Positions 52,006-60,176 of a stretch of 64,000 nt of DNA are shown here, piece after piece. This stretch comes from Phenylobacterium kunshanense (GTDB taxonomy: Bacteria; Pseudomonadota; Alphaproteobacteria; Caulobacterales; Caulobacteraceae): the NCBI RefSeq assembly GCF_003254525.1, contig NZ_QFYS01000007.1:124001-188000 (forward strand). The letters are read 5' to 3'. The notes beneath the pieces are model-generated. The model worked only from the letters and a program-made list of their open reading frames with translations. It searched no databases and had not been told where the DNA came from. The first letter of the stretch is position 1, and every line of letters begins with the position of its first letter. The position numbers were made by a program, and so were the translations under genes.

Positions 52006-52638
52006 TTAGCCGGTGACCTTCAGGTTGGTCGCCGAGGTCTTGCCGCTGCGGCGATCCTGTTCGAGGTCGAAGTTGACCGTCTGGCCTTCATTCAGGCCAG
52101 ACAGGCCGGCCTGCTCGACCGCGGAGATGTGGACGAAGATGTCCTGGCCGCCGCCATCAGGCTTGATGAAGCCGAAGCCCTTGGTGGGGTTGAACCACTT
52201 CACCTGGCCGGAGCCGGAGCCCGCGACCGTACCGCGGGGGCGATCGCCGCCGCCGCCGCCGAAGCCACGGTCGCGACCGCCGCCGAAGCCGCCGCCGCCG
52301 CCATAGCCACCACCGCCGCCGCCGTAGCCGCCGCCACCGCCGCCGTAGCCACCGCCACCGCCGTAGCCGCCGCGATCACCACGCTCGAAGCCGCCGCCGC
52401 CGCTGCGACGCGGCTGAGGGACGCCTTGCTCGGTGACGACGATCTGGGTCGCCGCCAGCTTGCCGGAGCGACGATCCTGCTCCAGCTCGTATTCCACCTT
52501 GTCGCCTTCACCCAGGGCGTCGAGCCCCGCCTGGTTCAGGGCCGAGATGTGAACGAAGACGTCCGCGCCGCCGTCGTCCGGTTGGATGAATCCAAACCCC
52601 TTAGCCGTGTTGAACCACTTAACCGTGCCGCTCGCCAT
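52006..52638 (-). CDS. Double cold-shock-domain protein with Gly-rich linker
   Basis: A 210-residue RNA/DNA-binding protein with two cold-shock domains: residues 1-70 (MASGTVKWFNTAKGFGFIQPDDGGADVFVHISAL) and 145-210 (GQVKWFNPTKGFGFIKPDGGGQDIFVHISAV). RNP1 (KGFGFI) and RNP2 (VFVHI/IFVHI) are intact in both. The 70-residue linker is built of GGYGGGGG and RGG-like units, an RNA-binding, low-complexity segment. Two-domain CSPs are typical of Caulobacterales and rhizobia. ATG 52638 gives the conserved N-terminus; the open frame extends upstream. A strong terminator follows. Confidence 0.93.
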   Translation of the reverse strand: MASGTVKWFNTAKGFGFIQPDDGGADVFVHISALNQAGLDALGEGDKVEYELEQDRRSGKLAATQIVVTEQGVPQPRRSGGGGFERGDRGGYGGGGGYGGGGGGYGGGGGGYGGGGGFGGGRDRGFGGGGGDRPRGTVAGSGSGQVKWFNPTKGFGFIKPDGGGQDIFVHISAVEQAGLSGLNEGQTVNFDLEQDRRSGKTSATNLKVTG

Positions 52639-52822
52639 TTCGTCGTAACCCAACCGAGAATCGAAGTGTACGTCGCCCACAGGCCGACGCCCGGCCAATC
52701 TGCCTGACGAGCCGTGAACGAAGTTGTAGCGAGGGAATTCGAGCAAGACTAGCGCTCGTGACACGGGAACCCGTTCGGACTATGGGAGCGCCCCTTCGAC
52801 GGCATGCGCGGCAGGACTCCCC

Positions 52823-53398
52823 GTGAACAGCATCTGCGTCTTCTGCGGCTCGTCTCCCGGCGCCGATCCGAGGTTCATGGACGAGGCGATCCGCTGCGGA
52901 ACCCTCATCGCCGAGGCGGGCCTGACGCTGGTGTACGGCGGCGGCAAGGTGGGACTGATGGGCGCTGTGGCGGATGCGGCGCTGGCGGCCGGCGGCCGGG
53001 TGACGGGCGTGATGCCGCAGGATCTGGTGAACCAGGAGATCGCTCACCGCGGCTTGACCGACTTGCGTGTGGTGAACTCAATGCACGAGCGCAAGCTGGC
53101 CATGGCCGAGCTCTCCGACGCGTTCCTTTGCCTGCCGGGCGGCCCCGGAACTTTCGAGGAGATCTTCGAGCAGTGGACGTGGGCGCTGCTCGGCATCCAC
53201 GCCAAGCCCTGCGGCTTCGTGAACGTCGCCGGCTACTACGATCTGATGCGTCGGACCATCCAGCACATGGCCGACAATGGGTTCATCGCCCAGCCCTACG
53301 TCGACATGCTCGTGTATGCGGACGGCACGGCGGAAGCGCTGGAGCGCTTCCGGGGCTATGTCGCGCCGCCGCCGAAGTGGTCGACCAACAAGCCCTGA
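52823..53398 (+). CDS. LOG family (TIGR00730) nucleotide phosphoribohydrolase-like protein
   Basis: A 191-residue Rossmann-like protein of the LOG family, often misnamed lysine decarboxylase. The nucleotide-binding motif is FCLPGGPGTFEEIFEQWTW (PGGxGTxxE), with VYGGGKVGLMGAVADAALAAGG and the catalytic-loop SMHERKLAM upstream. LOG enzymes release nucleobases from 5'-monophosphates, including cytokinin precursors. The start is GTG 52823, with AGGA six bases upstream. It ends exactly where the convergent amidohydrolase gene begins its stop codon. Confidence 0.93.
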   Translation: MNSICVFCGSSPGADPRFMDEAIRCGTLIAEAGLTLVYGGGKVGLMGAVADAALAAGGRVTGVMPQDLVNQEIAHRGLTDLRVVNSMHERKLAMAELSDAFLCLPGGPGTFEEIFEQWTWALLGIHAKPCGFVNVAGYYDLMRRTIQHMADNGFIAQPYVDMLVYADGTAEALERFRGYVAPPPKWSTNKP

Positions 53399-54430
53399 TC
53401 AGATGTCGAGGCGGTAGACCCGCTTGGCCGTCTGGGAGAACAGCGCCGACTTTTCCTCCGCCGAGGCGCCCGCGGCCAGCCGCTTGAAGGCGTTCCAGAG
53501 CGTGGCGTAGTCGCAGCTGCCCATGTCGACGGGGAAGTTCGATTCGAACATGCAGCGGTCTGGGCCGAAAGCCTCGATGCAGGTCTCGATATAGGGCCGC
53601 CACTCGTTGGCGAGCTGTTCGGACGACGCCCGGGGTTCGGCGAGGAATGAGGGGAAGTTGCAGAACGCCATGGCCAGCCCCCCCAGCTTCACCATCACGT
53701 TGGGAGATTTCGCGAGCTCCCTGATGTCGGCTCGCCACAGCGGGAACCGCTCGGCCCGCGTTCCCTCGTAGCTCGCACGGCCGAGTGGCGTTCCGACGTG
53801 GTCGAGAACGATGGTCGTCTCGGGGAACGCCTGCGCCAGGTCGATGACGTCCGCCAGCTGCGGCTCCAGCAGCCAGGCGTCGAAGGACAGCCCCAGCGGA
53901 GCGAGGTGCTTGAAGCCCGCCCGGAAGTCGGCGCGTCGGTAGAGGCCGGCCTCGACGCGGTGAAGGGGGCCCAGCACTTCCGTGTCGGCGTCCCAGGAGG
54001 CGCTGTTGCGGATCCCGCGGAAACGGCCGCCGCCGGCCGCGATATGGGCCTCCAGCACCGGCTTGACCGCGTCTCCCATCAGCAGGTCGGTGCGGCCGAC
54101 GATGCCGGCGCACGCGCGGAATGAGCCATAGAGGCCGCTGGCGCTCATGGCCGCGACACCGTTCACGAACTCGGTCTCGCCGACAGGGCGCAGCTCGACG
54201 GGCCCGTCGGCCTTGTAGAAGGCTCCGCACTCGACGAAGACCGTGGCGACCACGTTGTGCCCGGATCCGGTGTCCGCCATCAGCTCGTCGAGCAGATAGC
54301 GTTTCGCAGGCTCGATGGCCGTCATGAATGGATGCTCTTCCCCGCCCGGGCTGACGTAGCTGCGCCGGTCCCACAGGTGATGATGCGGGTCGACGATCGG
54401 CAGCTCAGGATCGAGAATGGCTTCCGGCAT
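53399..54430 (-). CDS. Amidohydrolase family protein (PDC-lactonase-like)
   Basis: A 343-residue TIM-barrel metal hydrolase of the amidohydrolase-2 type. The N-terminal metal motif is IVDPHHHLWD, the later barrel ligands appear in LDHVGTPLG, and CMFESNFPVDMGSCDYATLWNAFKRL carries the terminal metal/Asn region. It is related to 2-pyrone-4,6-dicarboxylate lactonases and L-fuconolactonases; the substrate is not known. GAGGA seven bases before ATG 54430 decides the start. It is followed on the same strand only by non-coding-looking edge and faces the LOG gene. Confidence 0.85.
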   Translation of the reverse strand: MPEAILDPELPIVDPHHHLWDRRSYVSPGGEEHPFMTAIEPAKRYLLDELMADTGSGHNVVATVFVECGAFYKADGPVELRPVGETEFVNGVAAMSASGLYGSFRACAGIVGRTDLLMGDAVKPVLEAHIAAGGGRFRGIRNSASWDADTEVLGPLHRVEAGLYRRADFRAGFKHLAPLGLSFDAWLLEPQLADVIDLAQAFPETTIVLDHVGTPLGRASYEGTRAERFPLWRADIRELAKSPNVMVKLGGLAMAFCNFPSFLAEPRASSEQLANEWRPYIETCIEAFGPDRCMFESNFPVDMGSCDYATLWNAFKRLAAGASAEEKSALFSQTAKRVYRLDI

Positions 54431-54490
54431 GACATTTCCTCTTGTCGTTGACGACAAGCTAGCGGCCTGACGGTGCGGCGCTCAACCCAG

Positions 54491-55033
54491 CTATCGCGAA
54501 TGGCCCCATGCGCCGGAGAGGGCGTTCTCGCCCCGGGGCGCGCCAAGTCGCGCTTGGTCGCCGATGGTCCAGCCCGTCGGGCACGCGCCCTGCCGCACGA
54601 AGCGACGGACCTGACGCGCGCCGAGGCCTGAGCCGTCAAGGGCCGTTACGGCGATGGTGGCGGTGAAGTTCCGCTCGGGATCGCCGGTCCGGTTGACCGT
54701 GACGCCGTAACGCCGGCCCGCGATCTGGCAGCGCACGGCGTACAGGCCCTGCCGCTCGACGCCGCCCCTGAGGTTGACGCATGGCTGGCCGTTCACTTCC
54801 GGCCCGACCCGGCCAAAGCCTTCGCGCACCGTGCGGTCGGCGCAGACTTGGAGCACGCCCGAGACCCGGCCATAGTGATCGTAGCTCTCGATCTTCCAGA
54901 GCGCTGGCGGATCGACCAACTGCTGATGGGCGGCGATCCGGCGCTCCCGAGGTTCCCCGTCGCATCCGGTCAGGACGAGAAGCAGGAGCAGGGCGGGCGC
55001 AAGCCCTCGCGCCCGCGTCGGCGGGTTGCCCAT
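54491..55033 (-). CDS. Hypothetical lipoprotein downstream of the M56 genes
   Basis: An unrecognised 180-residue lipoprotein. Signal APALLLLLVLTGCDG with lipobox LTGC. The mature part contains four further Cys (VCADRT, QPCVNL, VRCQIAG, GACPTG), suggesting two disulfides, and reads like an envelope sensor or inhibitor. AAGGAG six bases before ATG 55033 decides the start. It lies 22 bases downstream of the second M56 peptidase gene on the same strand, so it probably belongs to the BlaI-controlled unit. Similar small proteins are seen near BlaI/BlaR1 pairs of unknown target, but homology could not be checked. Confidence 0.65.
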   Translation of the reverse strand: MGNPPTRARGLAPALLLLLVLTGCDGEPRERRIAAHQQLVDPPALWKIESYDHYGRVSGVLQVCADRTVREGFGRVGPEVNGQPCVNLRGGVERQGLYAVRCQIAGRRYGVTVNRTGDPERNFTATIAVTALDGSGLGARQVRRFVRQGACPTGWTIGDQARLGAPRGENALSGAWGHSR

Positions 55034-55055
55034 GACAGGCTCCTTCCTTGGGTCG

Positions 55056-55889
55056 TCAGGGCCGGATGGCCTCGACGGGCGGCGCAACCACGACCCCGCC
55101 CTCGGTCCGCGCCGCGGCCTGGCCTGGCCGCGGCTTCAGGAGGCCGATCCGCACCTCGAGCGGATGCTGGCCGCGGGCCGGCCAGTAACAGCCGAAGGGC
55201 AGTGGCAGGGGCGCGAGCTGGCTCTTGAGCAAGGTCCGGGCATAGAGCGCGCGGGCGTGCGGGCGCCTGATGATCACGGCAGCGTCGCAGGCCAGCTCCT
55301 GATCCAGCCGCATCACGAACGCGCCGAGGTGAGCGAGCGGGTTGAACCAGCACAGGCACTGGAAGAACGCGGCGACGGCCGCCGAGCGCGGGTCCTTGCG
55401 CGCCACGTGGGCGCGCTCGTGGGCGCGGATCAGTTCGCGCTCCTCGGCAGTGTATCGGCCGTCGTCGGAGGGCAGCACGATCCGCGGCGAGATCAGGCCG
55501 ACGACCGCAGGTCCGGCCCGCCCTGCGCGGACCTCGGCCTGGAAGCGGGCCTGCGCGATCGCGAGGCGTAGCGCCATCACGAGCGCACCCGCCGCCCAGG
55601 TGGCCGCAACCGGTGTCAGGTCGGGCAGTCGCAGCGCAAGGCCCGCCGCGGCGGACCGGCTTTCGGAGTCGCCGGGGATCAGCGCAATCAGGAAAACCAG
55701 CGCGAAGGACAGCGGCGGCGCGATCCAGAGATCGGAGACGGCGGCCGCTCCGAACACGCGCCGCGTCACTCCGCGGACAGCCAGAACGACGATCACGGCT
55801 CCAGCCGCCGCGAGGTTCGCCCCAATGAAGGCGACGGTGAGCGCCGAGGCCGGCGTCAGCCCCAGGGCCGCGTGCAGCAAGTCAGCCAT
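55056..55889 (-). CDS. M56 family (BlaR1-type) membrane metallopeptidase, copy A
   Basis: A 277-residue membrane peptidase of the BlaR1/MecR1 type without the extracellular beta-lactam sensor. Two or three N-terminal helices (SALTVAFIGANLAAAGAVIVVLAV, WIAPPLSFALVFLIALIPG, WAAGALVMALRL) precede the zinc site IRAHERAHVARKDP (HExxH) and FVMRLDQELACDAAV (Glu ligand). A final helix typical of the family is missing. ATG 55889 is used; a TTG at 55898 is possible. It has its own promoter region with a BlaI-type operator at 55956. Full BlaR1 has about 600 residues, so this is only the peptidase part. Confidence 0.82.
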   Translation of the reverse strand: MADLLHAALGLTPASALTVAFIGANLAAAGAVIVVLAVRGVTRRVFGAAAVSDLWIAPPLSFALVFLIALIPGDSESRSAAAGLALRLPDLTPVAATWAAGALVMALRLAIAQARFQAEVRAGRAGPAVVGLISPRIVLPSDDGRYTAEERELIRAHERAHVARKDPRSAAVAAFFQCLCWFNPLAHLGAFVMRLDQELACDAAVIIRRPHARALYARTLLKSQLAPLPLPFGCYWPARGQHPLEVRIGLLKPRPGQAAARTEGGVVVAPPVEAIRP

Positions 55890-55955
55890 CGCCTGCAATC
55901 TCCCCCAGTGTGACGCGGCTTCGAAGATTTCGCCGATTTGCCCGCCGCAGTCAGA

Positions 55956-55967
55956 TTACAATTGTAA
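55956..55967. promoter_or_regulatory. BlaI-type operator upstream of M56 copy A
   Basis: TTACAATTGTAA is a perfect 12-base palindrome and contains the BlaI/MecI core TACA-N2-TGTA exactly. On the minus strand it lies within TTGACATATAATCTTACAATTG, where TTGACA (55980-55975) and a TATAAT-like hexamer form a plausible promoter. The BlaI encoded at 56894-57268 would repress the gene from here. Confidence 0.7.
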
Positions 55968-55995
55968 GATTATATGTCAATCGCCAGCCGCCGTC

Positions 55996-56904
55996 CTAGC
56001 GGTCGGCCTGCCGGGGTGCGTCGATGAGCAGGACCGACATGGTGGGGCCCCCGGCATTGACGCGCCAATGCTCCACGAGGGCGGCGGGACGAGGCACGGG
56101 CGGCTGCGCGCGCCAGCCGGCGTAGGCGCACAGGGCCAGGGTGGTGGCGATGAGCAGCGGTCCAACCAGTCCATCGTGGACACGGGCGTCGCGCATCATG
56201 CCGATCCGCACCTCCAGCGGATGCAGGCCCCTCGATGGCCAGTAGCAGCCGAAGGGCAGGGCCTGACTGGCGAGCTGGGTCTTGAGCAGCGTGCGGGCGT
56301 AGAGGGCGCGAGCCGACGGCCGGCAGCGGAGCACCGCCGCGTCGCAGGCCAGTTCCTGGTCCAGACGCATCACATGCGCGGCGACGTGCGCCAGGGGATT
56401 GAACCAGCAGAGCGCCTGCAGCAGCGACGCCAGGGCGCCGGCCCTCGGGTCCTGGCGGCTTACGTGCGCCCGCTCATGGGCGCGGATCAGCGCCCGCTCC
56501 TCGTCATCGTAGGTCCCGTCGTCGGCGGGCATCACTATGCGTGGGGAGATCACGCCCACCACCGCCGGACCGCCACACCCGGCGTGCATCGACGCCATGA
56601 ACCGGAGCTGCGCCCGTACCAGCAGCGTGACGACCACCGCGGCGCCAAGGGTCCAGGCGAGCAACGCGGGCGCGGAAACGGGGTCGACTGCGGCGGCCAG
56701 AGCGTTGCGGGCCGCGGCGCCATCTTCCGTCCGCGGCGGCAGCAGGGTCGCAAACGCGGCCAGTGGCGGCGCGCACCACAGCCAATAGGCCACCTCCGGC
56801 CCGAAAAGCCGTCGGATCGGCAGGCGCAGGAGGAGGACCGCGAGGATCGCCGCGGCCCCAACGAGGTTCGCGCGCAGGATCGCCGACAGGACCTCAGTCG
56901 TCAT
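55996..56904 (-). CDS. M56 family (BlaR1-type) membrane metallopeptidase, copy B
   Basis: A 302-residue paralogue of copy A, also lacking a sensor domain. Helices: ANLVGAAAILAVLLLRLPIRRLFG, VAYWLWCAPPLAAFATLLPP, LLAWTLGAAVVVTLLV, plus one after the catalytic part (LVGPLLIATTLALCAYAGW). The zinc site is IRAHERAHVSRQDP (HExxH) and HVMRLDQELACDAAV. It overlaps the blaI gene by 11 bases, so the two are coupled. Copy B and copy A share long segments (ALYARTLLKxQLA, PFGCYWPxRGxHPLEVRIG), showing tandem duplication with blaI shared. Confidence 0.85.
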   Translation of the reverse strand: MTTEVLSAILRANLVGAAAILAVLLLRLPIRRLFGPEVAYWLWCAPPLAAFATLLPPRTEDGAAARNALAAAVDPVSAPALLAWTLGAAVVVTLLVRAQLRFMASMHAGCGGPAVVGVISPRIVMPADDGTYDDEERALIRAHERAHVSRQDPRAGALASLLQALCWFNPLAHVAAHVMRLDQELACDAAVLRCRPSARALYARTLLKTQLASQALPFGCYWPSRGLHPLEVRIGMMRDARVHDGLVGPLLIATTLALCAYAGWRAQPPVPRPAALVEHWRVNAGGPTMSVLLIDAPRQADR

Positions 56905-57268
56905 CGGGCTCGAACTCCGCGATGAGCTTCTTCAGGCGCTCCACCTCGTCCGCCGACAGCGCCCGGTGACGGGCGTAGTGCGCCACGAGGGGCGCGACCT
57001 GGCCGCCGAACAGTCGGTCCAGCAGGCCCTGGCTTTCTCCGGTGACGTAGTCCTCGCGGGTGACCAGGGGGCGATAGAGCGCGCGGCCGCCGGTGCGCTC
57101 GGACGCGAGGGCCTTCTTCTTGAGCAGCCGGTTGATCAGCGTCTTGACCGTGGCCTCGCCCCAGCCCTGGGCCGGCCCGACCGTCTGCACCAGCTCCTCG
57201 GCCGTCAGCGGCCCCCGGTCCCAGAGGGCTTCCATGATCTGGCTCTCGGCGCCGGAGATCTTCGACAT
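56894..57268 (-). CDS. BlaI/MecI/CopY family transcriptional repressor
   Basis: A 124-residue winged-helix repressor. The fold signature is SGAESQIMEALWDRGPLTAEELVQTVGPAQGWGEATVKTLINRLLKKKALASERTGGRALYRPLVTREDY, typical of BlaI. The usual BlaR1 cleavage site region lies near the end of the winged helix (LFGGQVAPLVAHYARH). ATG 57268 gives the conserved N-terminus. The promoter upstream carries two operator-like boxes, indicating autoregulation. No beta-lactamase gene is adjacent, so the response is not obviously beta-lactam resistance. Confidence 0.9.
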   Translation of the reverse strand: MSKISGAESQIMEALWDRGPLTAEELVQTVGPAQGWGEATVKTLINRLLKKKALASERTGGRALYRPLVTREDYVTGESQGLLDRLFGGQVAPLVAHYARHRALSADEVERLKKLIAEFEPDDD

Positions 57269-57269
57269 C

Positions 57270-57306
57270 TTACACCCGTAGCTCTCTGCGGACGTTACGC
57301 CTGTAA
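57270..57306. promoter_or_regulatory. Two BlaI-type operator boxes upstream of blaI
   Basis: On the plus strand TTACACCCGTAG (57270-57281) and TTACGCCTGTAA (57295-57306) both match (T)TAC-N4-GTA(A), the same pattern as the palindrome at 55956. Their centres are 25 bases apart, and the first abuts the blaI start codon. This fits autorepression of blaI and M56 copy B. Confidence 0.6.
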
Positions 57307-57378
57307 TCCCAGAGGTCAAGCGCAACAGCGTGGACGTTCCAGCGACACCGTGGCTAGCGTGTGGCGAGGGGGCGGAAA

Positions 57379-58695
57379 ATGACCGAGTCGACGACGGGTG
57401 CGGCGCCTGCGGCAGCGCGCCATGGCTCCATCGGCGTCTTCGGCGCGGCCGCCATCGTGATGGGCTCCATGGTGGGCTCGGGCGTCTATCTCTTGCCCGC
57501 GACCATGGGGGCGATCGGCTCCATTTCGATCCTCGGCTGGCTGGTGGCCACCCTGGCTGCGCTGGCGATCGCCGGGGTCTTCGTCGGCCTGGGGCGCATC
57601 GTCTCCGACGCGGAAGGCCTGCCGGGCTATGTCGAGGCGGGGCTCGGCCGGTTGGCCGGGGTGCAGTCCGCGGTGCTCTACTGGACGTCGCTATGGGTCG
57701 GCACGGTTGCGATCGCGGTGGCGGCGACGGGCGCCCTGGGCTTCCTGATCCCGGGACTATCGTCTCCATCCGCCCGCCTCGCCGTCACGGTGGCGGTCAT
57801 CTGGGTGGCGGTGGCGCTGAGCTGGATCGGTCCCCGAGTCGTGGCGCGGACCGAGGCGCTCACCCTCGCGCTGGGCCTGCTGCCGGTGGTGCTCGCCGCG
57901 ACGGCCGGCTGGTGGTTCTTCCGGGCGGACGTATTCCTCGCGTCGTGGAATCCGACGGGTCAGGACCTTGGCGAGGCGGTCGGCGCTTCGGCGCTGAACG
58001 CGTTCTGGGCGTTCCTGGGCATGGAGTGCGCGGCGGCGACGGCGGGCGTCGTCCGTGACCCGACGCGAAACGTGCCGCGCGCGACCCTGCTGGGCGTCGG
58101 CGGCGCCGCTGTCCTCTACATCTCGGCCACGACCGTCATGATGGGGATCCTGCCGGCACGGGAGCTGGCGGCCTCGACGGCGCCGTTCGCGGATGTCGCC
58201 CGCGCGACGCTGGGCGCGGCGCTGGGCGCGGCGATCGCGCTGTGCACCTTCCTCCGCACCGCCGGCGGGGTCACCGGCTGGACGCTGGTCATGGCCGAGA
58301 CGTCCCGCGGCGCCGCGGACCAGGGCCTTTTCTGGCGCGCGTTCCGCACCCGTCCGGGCGAGCGGACCTCACCCGCCAGCCTGCTCGGGGCGGGCGGCCT
58401 GATGACGGTGGTGGCGGTCGTAACCGCCAGCCCGGACCTGGGCCAGCAGTTCACGACGATCATCAACGCCGTCTCGCTCCTGTGCCTCTACACCTACATC
58501 CTTGCGGCGGGGTCGCTGCTGCGGCTGAGCCGAAGGCTGTCGATGCGGGGACGGATCGCCGCCGTCGCCGTGGCGCTCCTCGCCATCGCCTTCAGCCTGG
58601 CGCTCATCGCCCAAGGGAAGCCGGTGGAGCTGGGCCTGTCTCTGTTGCCGGTCGTCGCGGCGGGGCTGCTTCACGCGCGCCTGCGGCGGGGCTAG
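57379..58695 (+). CDS. APC family permease, AdiC-like amino acid antiporter
   Basis: A 438-residue membrane transporter of the APC superfamily with about twelve helices. The substrate-binding helix 1 motif GSMVGSGVYLLPATMGAIGSISILGWLVATL closely resembles AdiC (arginine/agmatine antiporter) and related basic-amino-acid/polyamine antiporters. Helix 6 has NAFWAFLGMECAAATAGVVRDPTRNVPRATLLG, where the Trp/Glu region of AdiC is found. No decarboxylase gene is next to it. ATG 57379 is preceded closely by GGGGGCGGA; a GTG at 57361 is an alternative. It is divergent from the BlaI unit. Confidence 0.85.
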   Translation: MTESTTGAAPAAARHGSIGVFGAAAIVMGSMVGSGVYLLPATMGAIGSISILGWLVATLAALAIAGVFVGLGRIVSDAEGLPGYVEAGLGRLAGVQSAVLYWTSLWVGTVAIAVAATGALGFLIPGLSSPSARLAVTVAVIWVAVALSWIGPRVVARTEALTLALGLLPVVLAATAGWWFFRADVFLASWNPTGQDLGEAVGASALNAFWAFLGMECAAATAGVVRDPTRNVPRATLLGVGGAAVLYISATTVMMGILPARELAASTAPFADVARATLGAALGAAIALCTFLRTAGGVTGWTLVMAETSRGAADQGLFWRAFRTRPGERTSPASLLGAGGLMTVVAVVTASPDLGQQFTTIINAVSLLCLYTYILAAGSLLRLSRRLSMRGRIAAVAVALLAIAFSLALIAQGKPVELGLSLLPVVAAGLLHARLRRG

Positions 58696-58722
58696 GTTCC
58701 GGACGGATCAGCGGAGGAACGG

Positions 58723-59744
<1,022 letters not shown>

Positions 59745-59745
<1 letters not shown>

Positions 59746-60176
59746 TGGGCGATCTGGCCGAGCGCCGTCTCCAGACCGTCCGCGACCACATGCGGCTGGA
59801 GTGCGAGAACGACTGGGACGCGGTGATCGCCACCTTCGCCCACCCACGCTACGAGATGTACGGTTCGGGTGCGGTGTTCGACGGCGAGGAGGCGGTGCGC
59901 CGGTACTTCGCCGCGTCGCGCACGCCGTTTCCGGACCAGGGCAACGAGATCATCGCCATCGCCCACGACGGGGACACCGTGCTGGTGGAGTTCTGGCTGA
60001 CGGGAACCCATCTCGGGCCGCTGCGCCTGCCGACTGGGACGGTGGAGCCGACCGGCCGCAGCTTCCGGGTGCGGATGGCCGCCAGCTTCGAGTTCGCGCC
60101 CGGCTCGGACAGGATCGTCTGCGAGCGGCCCTATTTCGACCAGGGCGCCGTCGCCCGCGCCCTCGGCCTCGCCTGA
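59745..60176 (+). CDS. NTF2/SnoaL-like protein coupled to the Rieske oxygenase
   Basis: A 143-residue NTF2-like protein of the SnoaL/ester cyclase type (YEMYGSGAVFDGEEAVRRYFAASRTPFPD). Ring-hydroxylating dioxygenases usually pair with a small beta subunit of this fold, so this could act as a beta subunit or as an associated cyclase/isomerase. The start is GTG 59745, overlapping the oxygenase TAG by one base, which points to coupled translation. Its TGA lies directly beside the stop of the convergent GH3 gene. Confidence 0.78.

Noticed and set aside
52240..52380. GCC-rich tandem repeats, first taken for a DNA repeat element or CRISPR-like array
   Set aside because: They encode the Gly-rich linker of the cold-shock protein in frame; unit lengths vary and there are no spacers.
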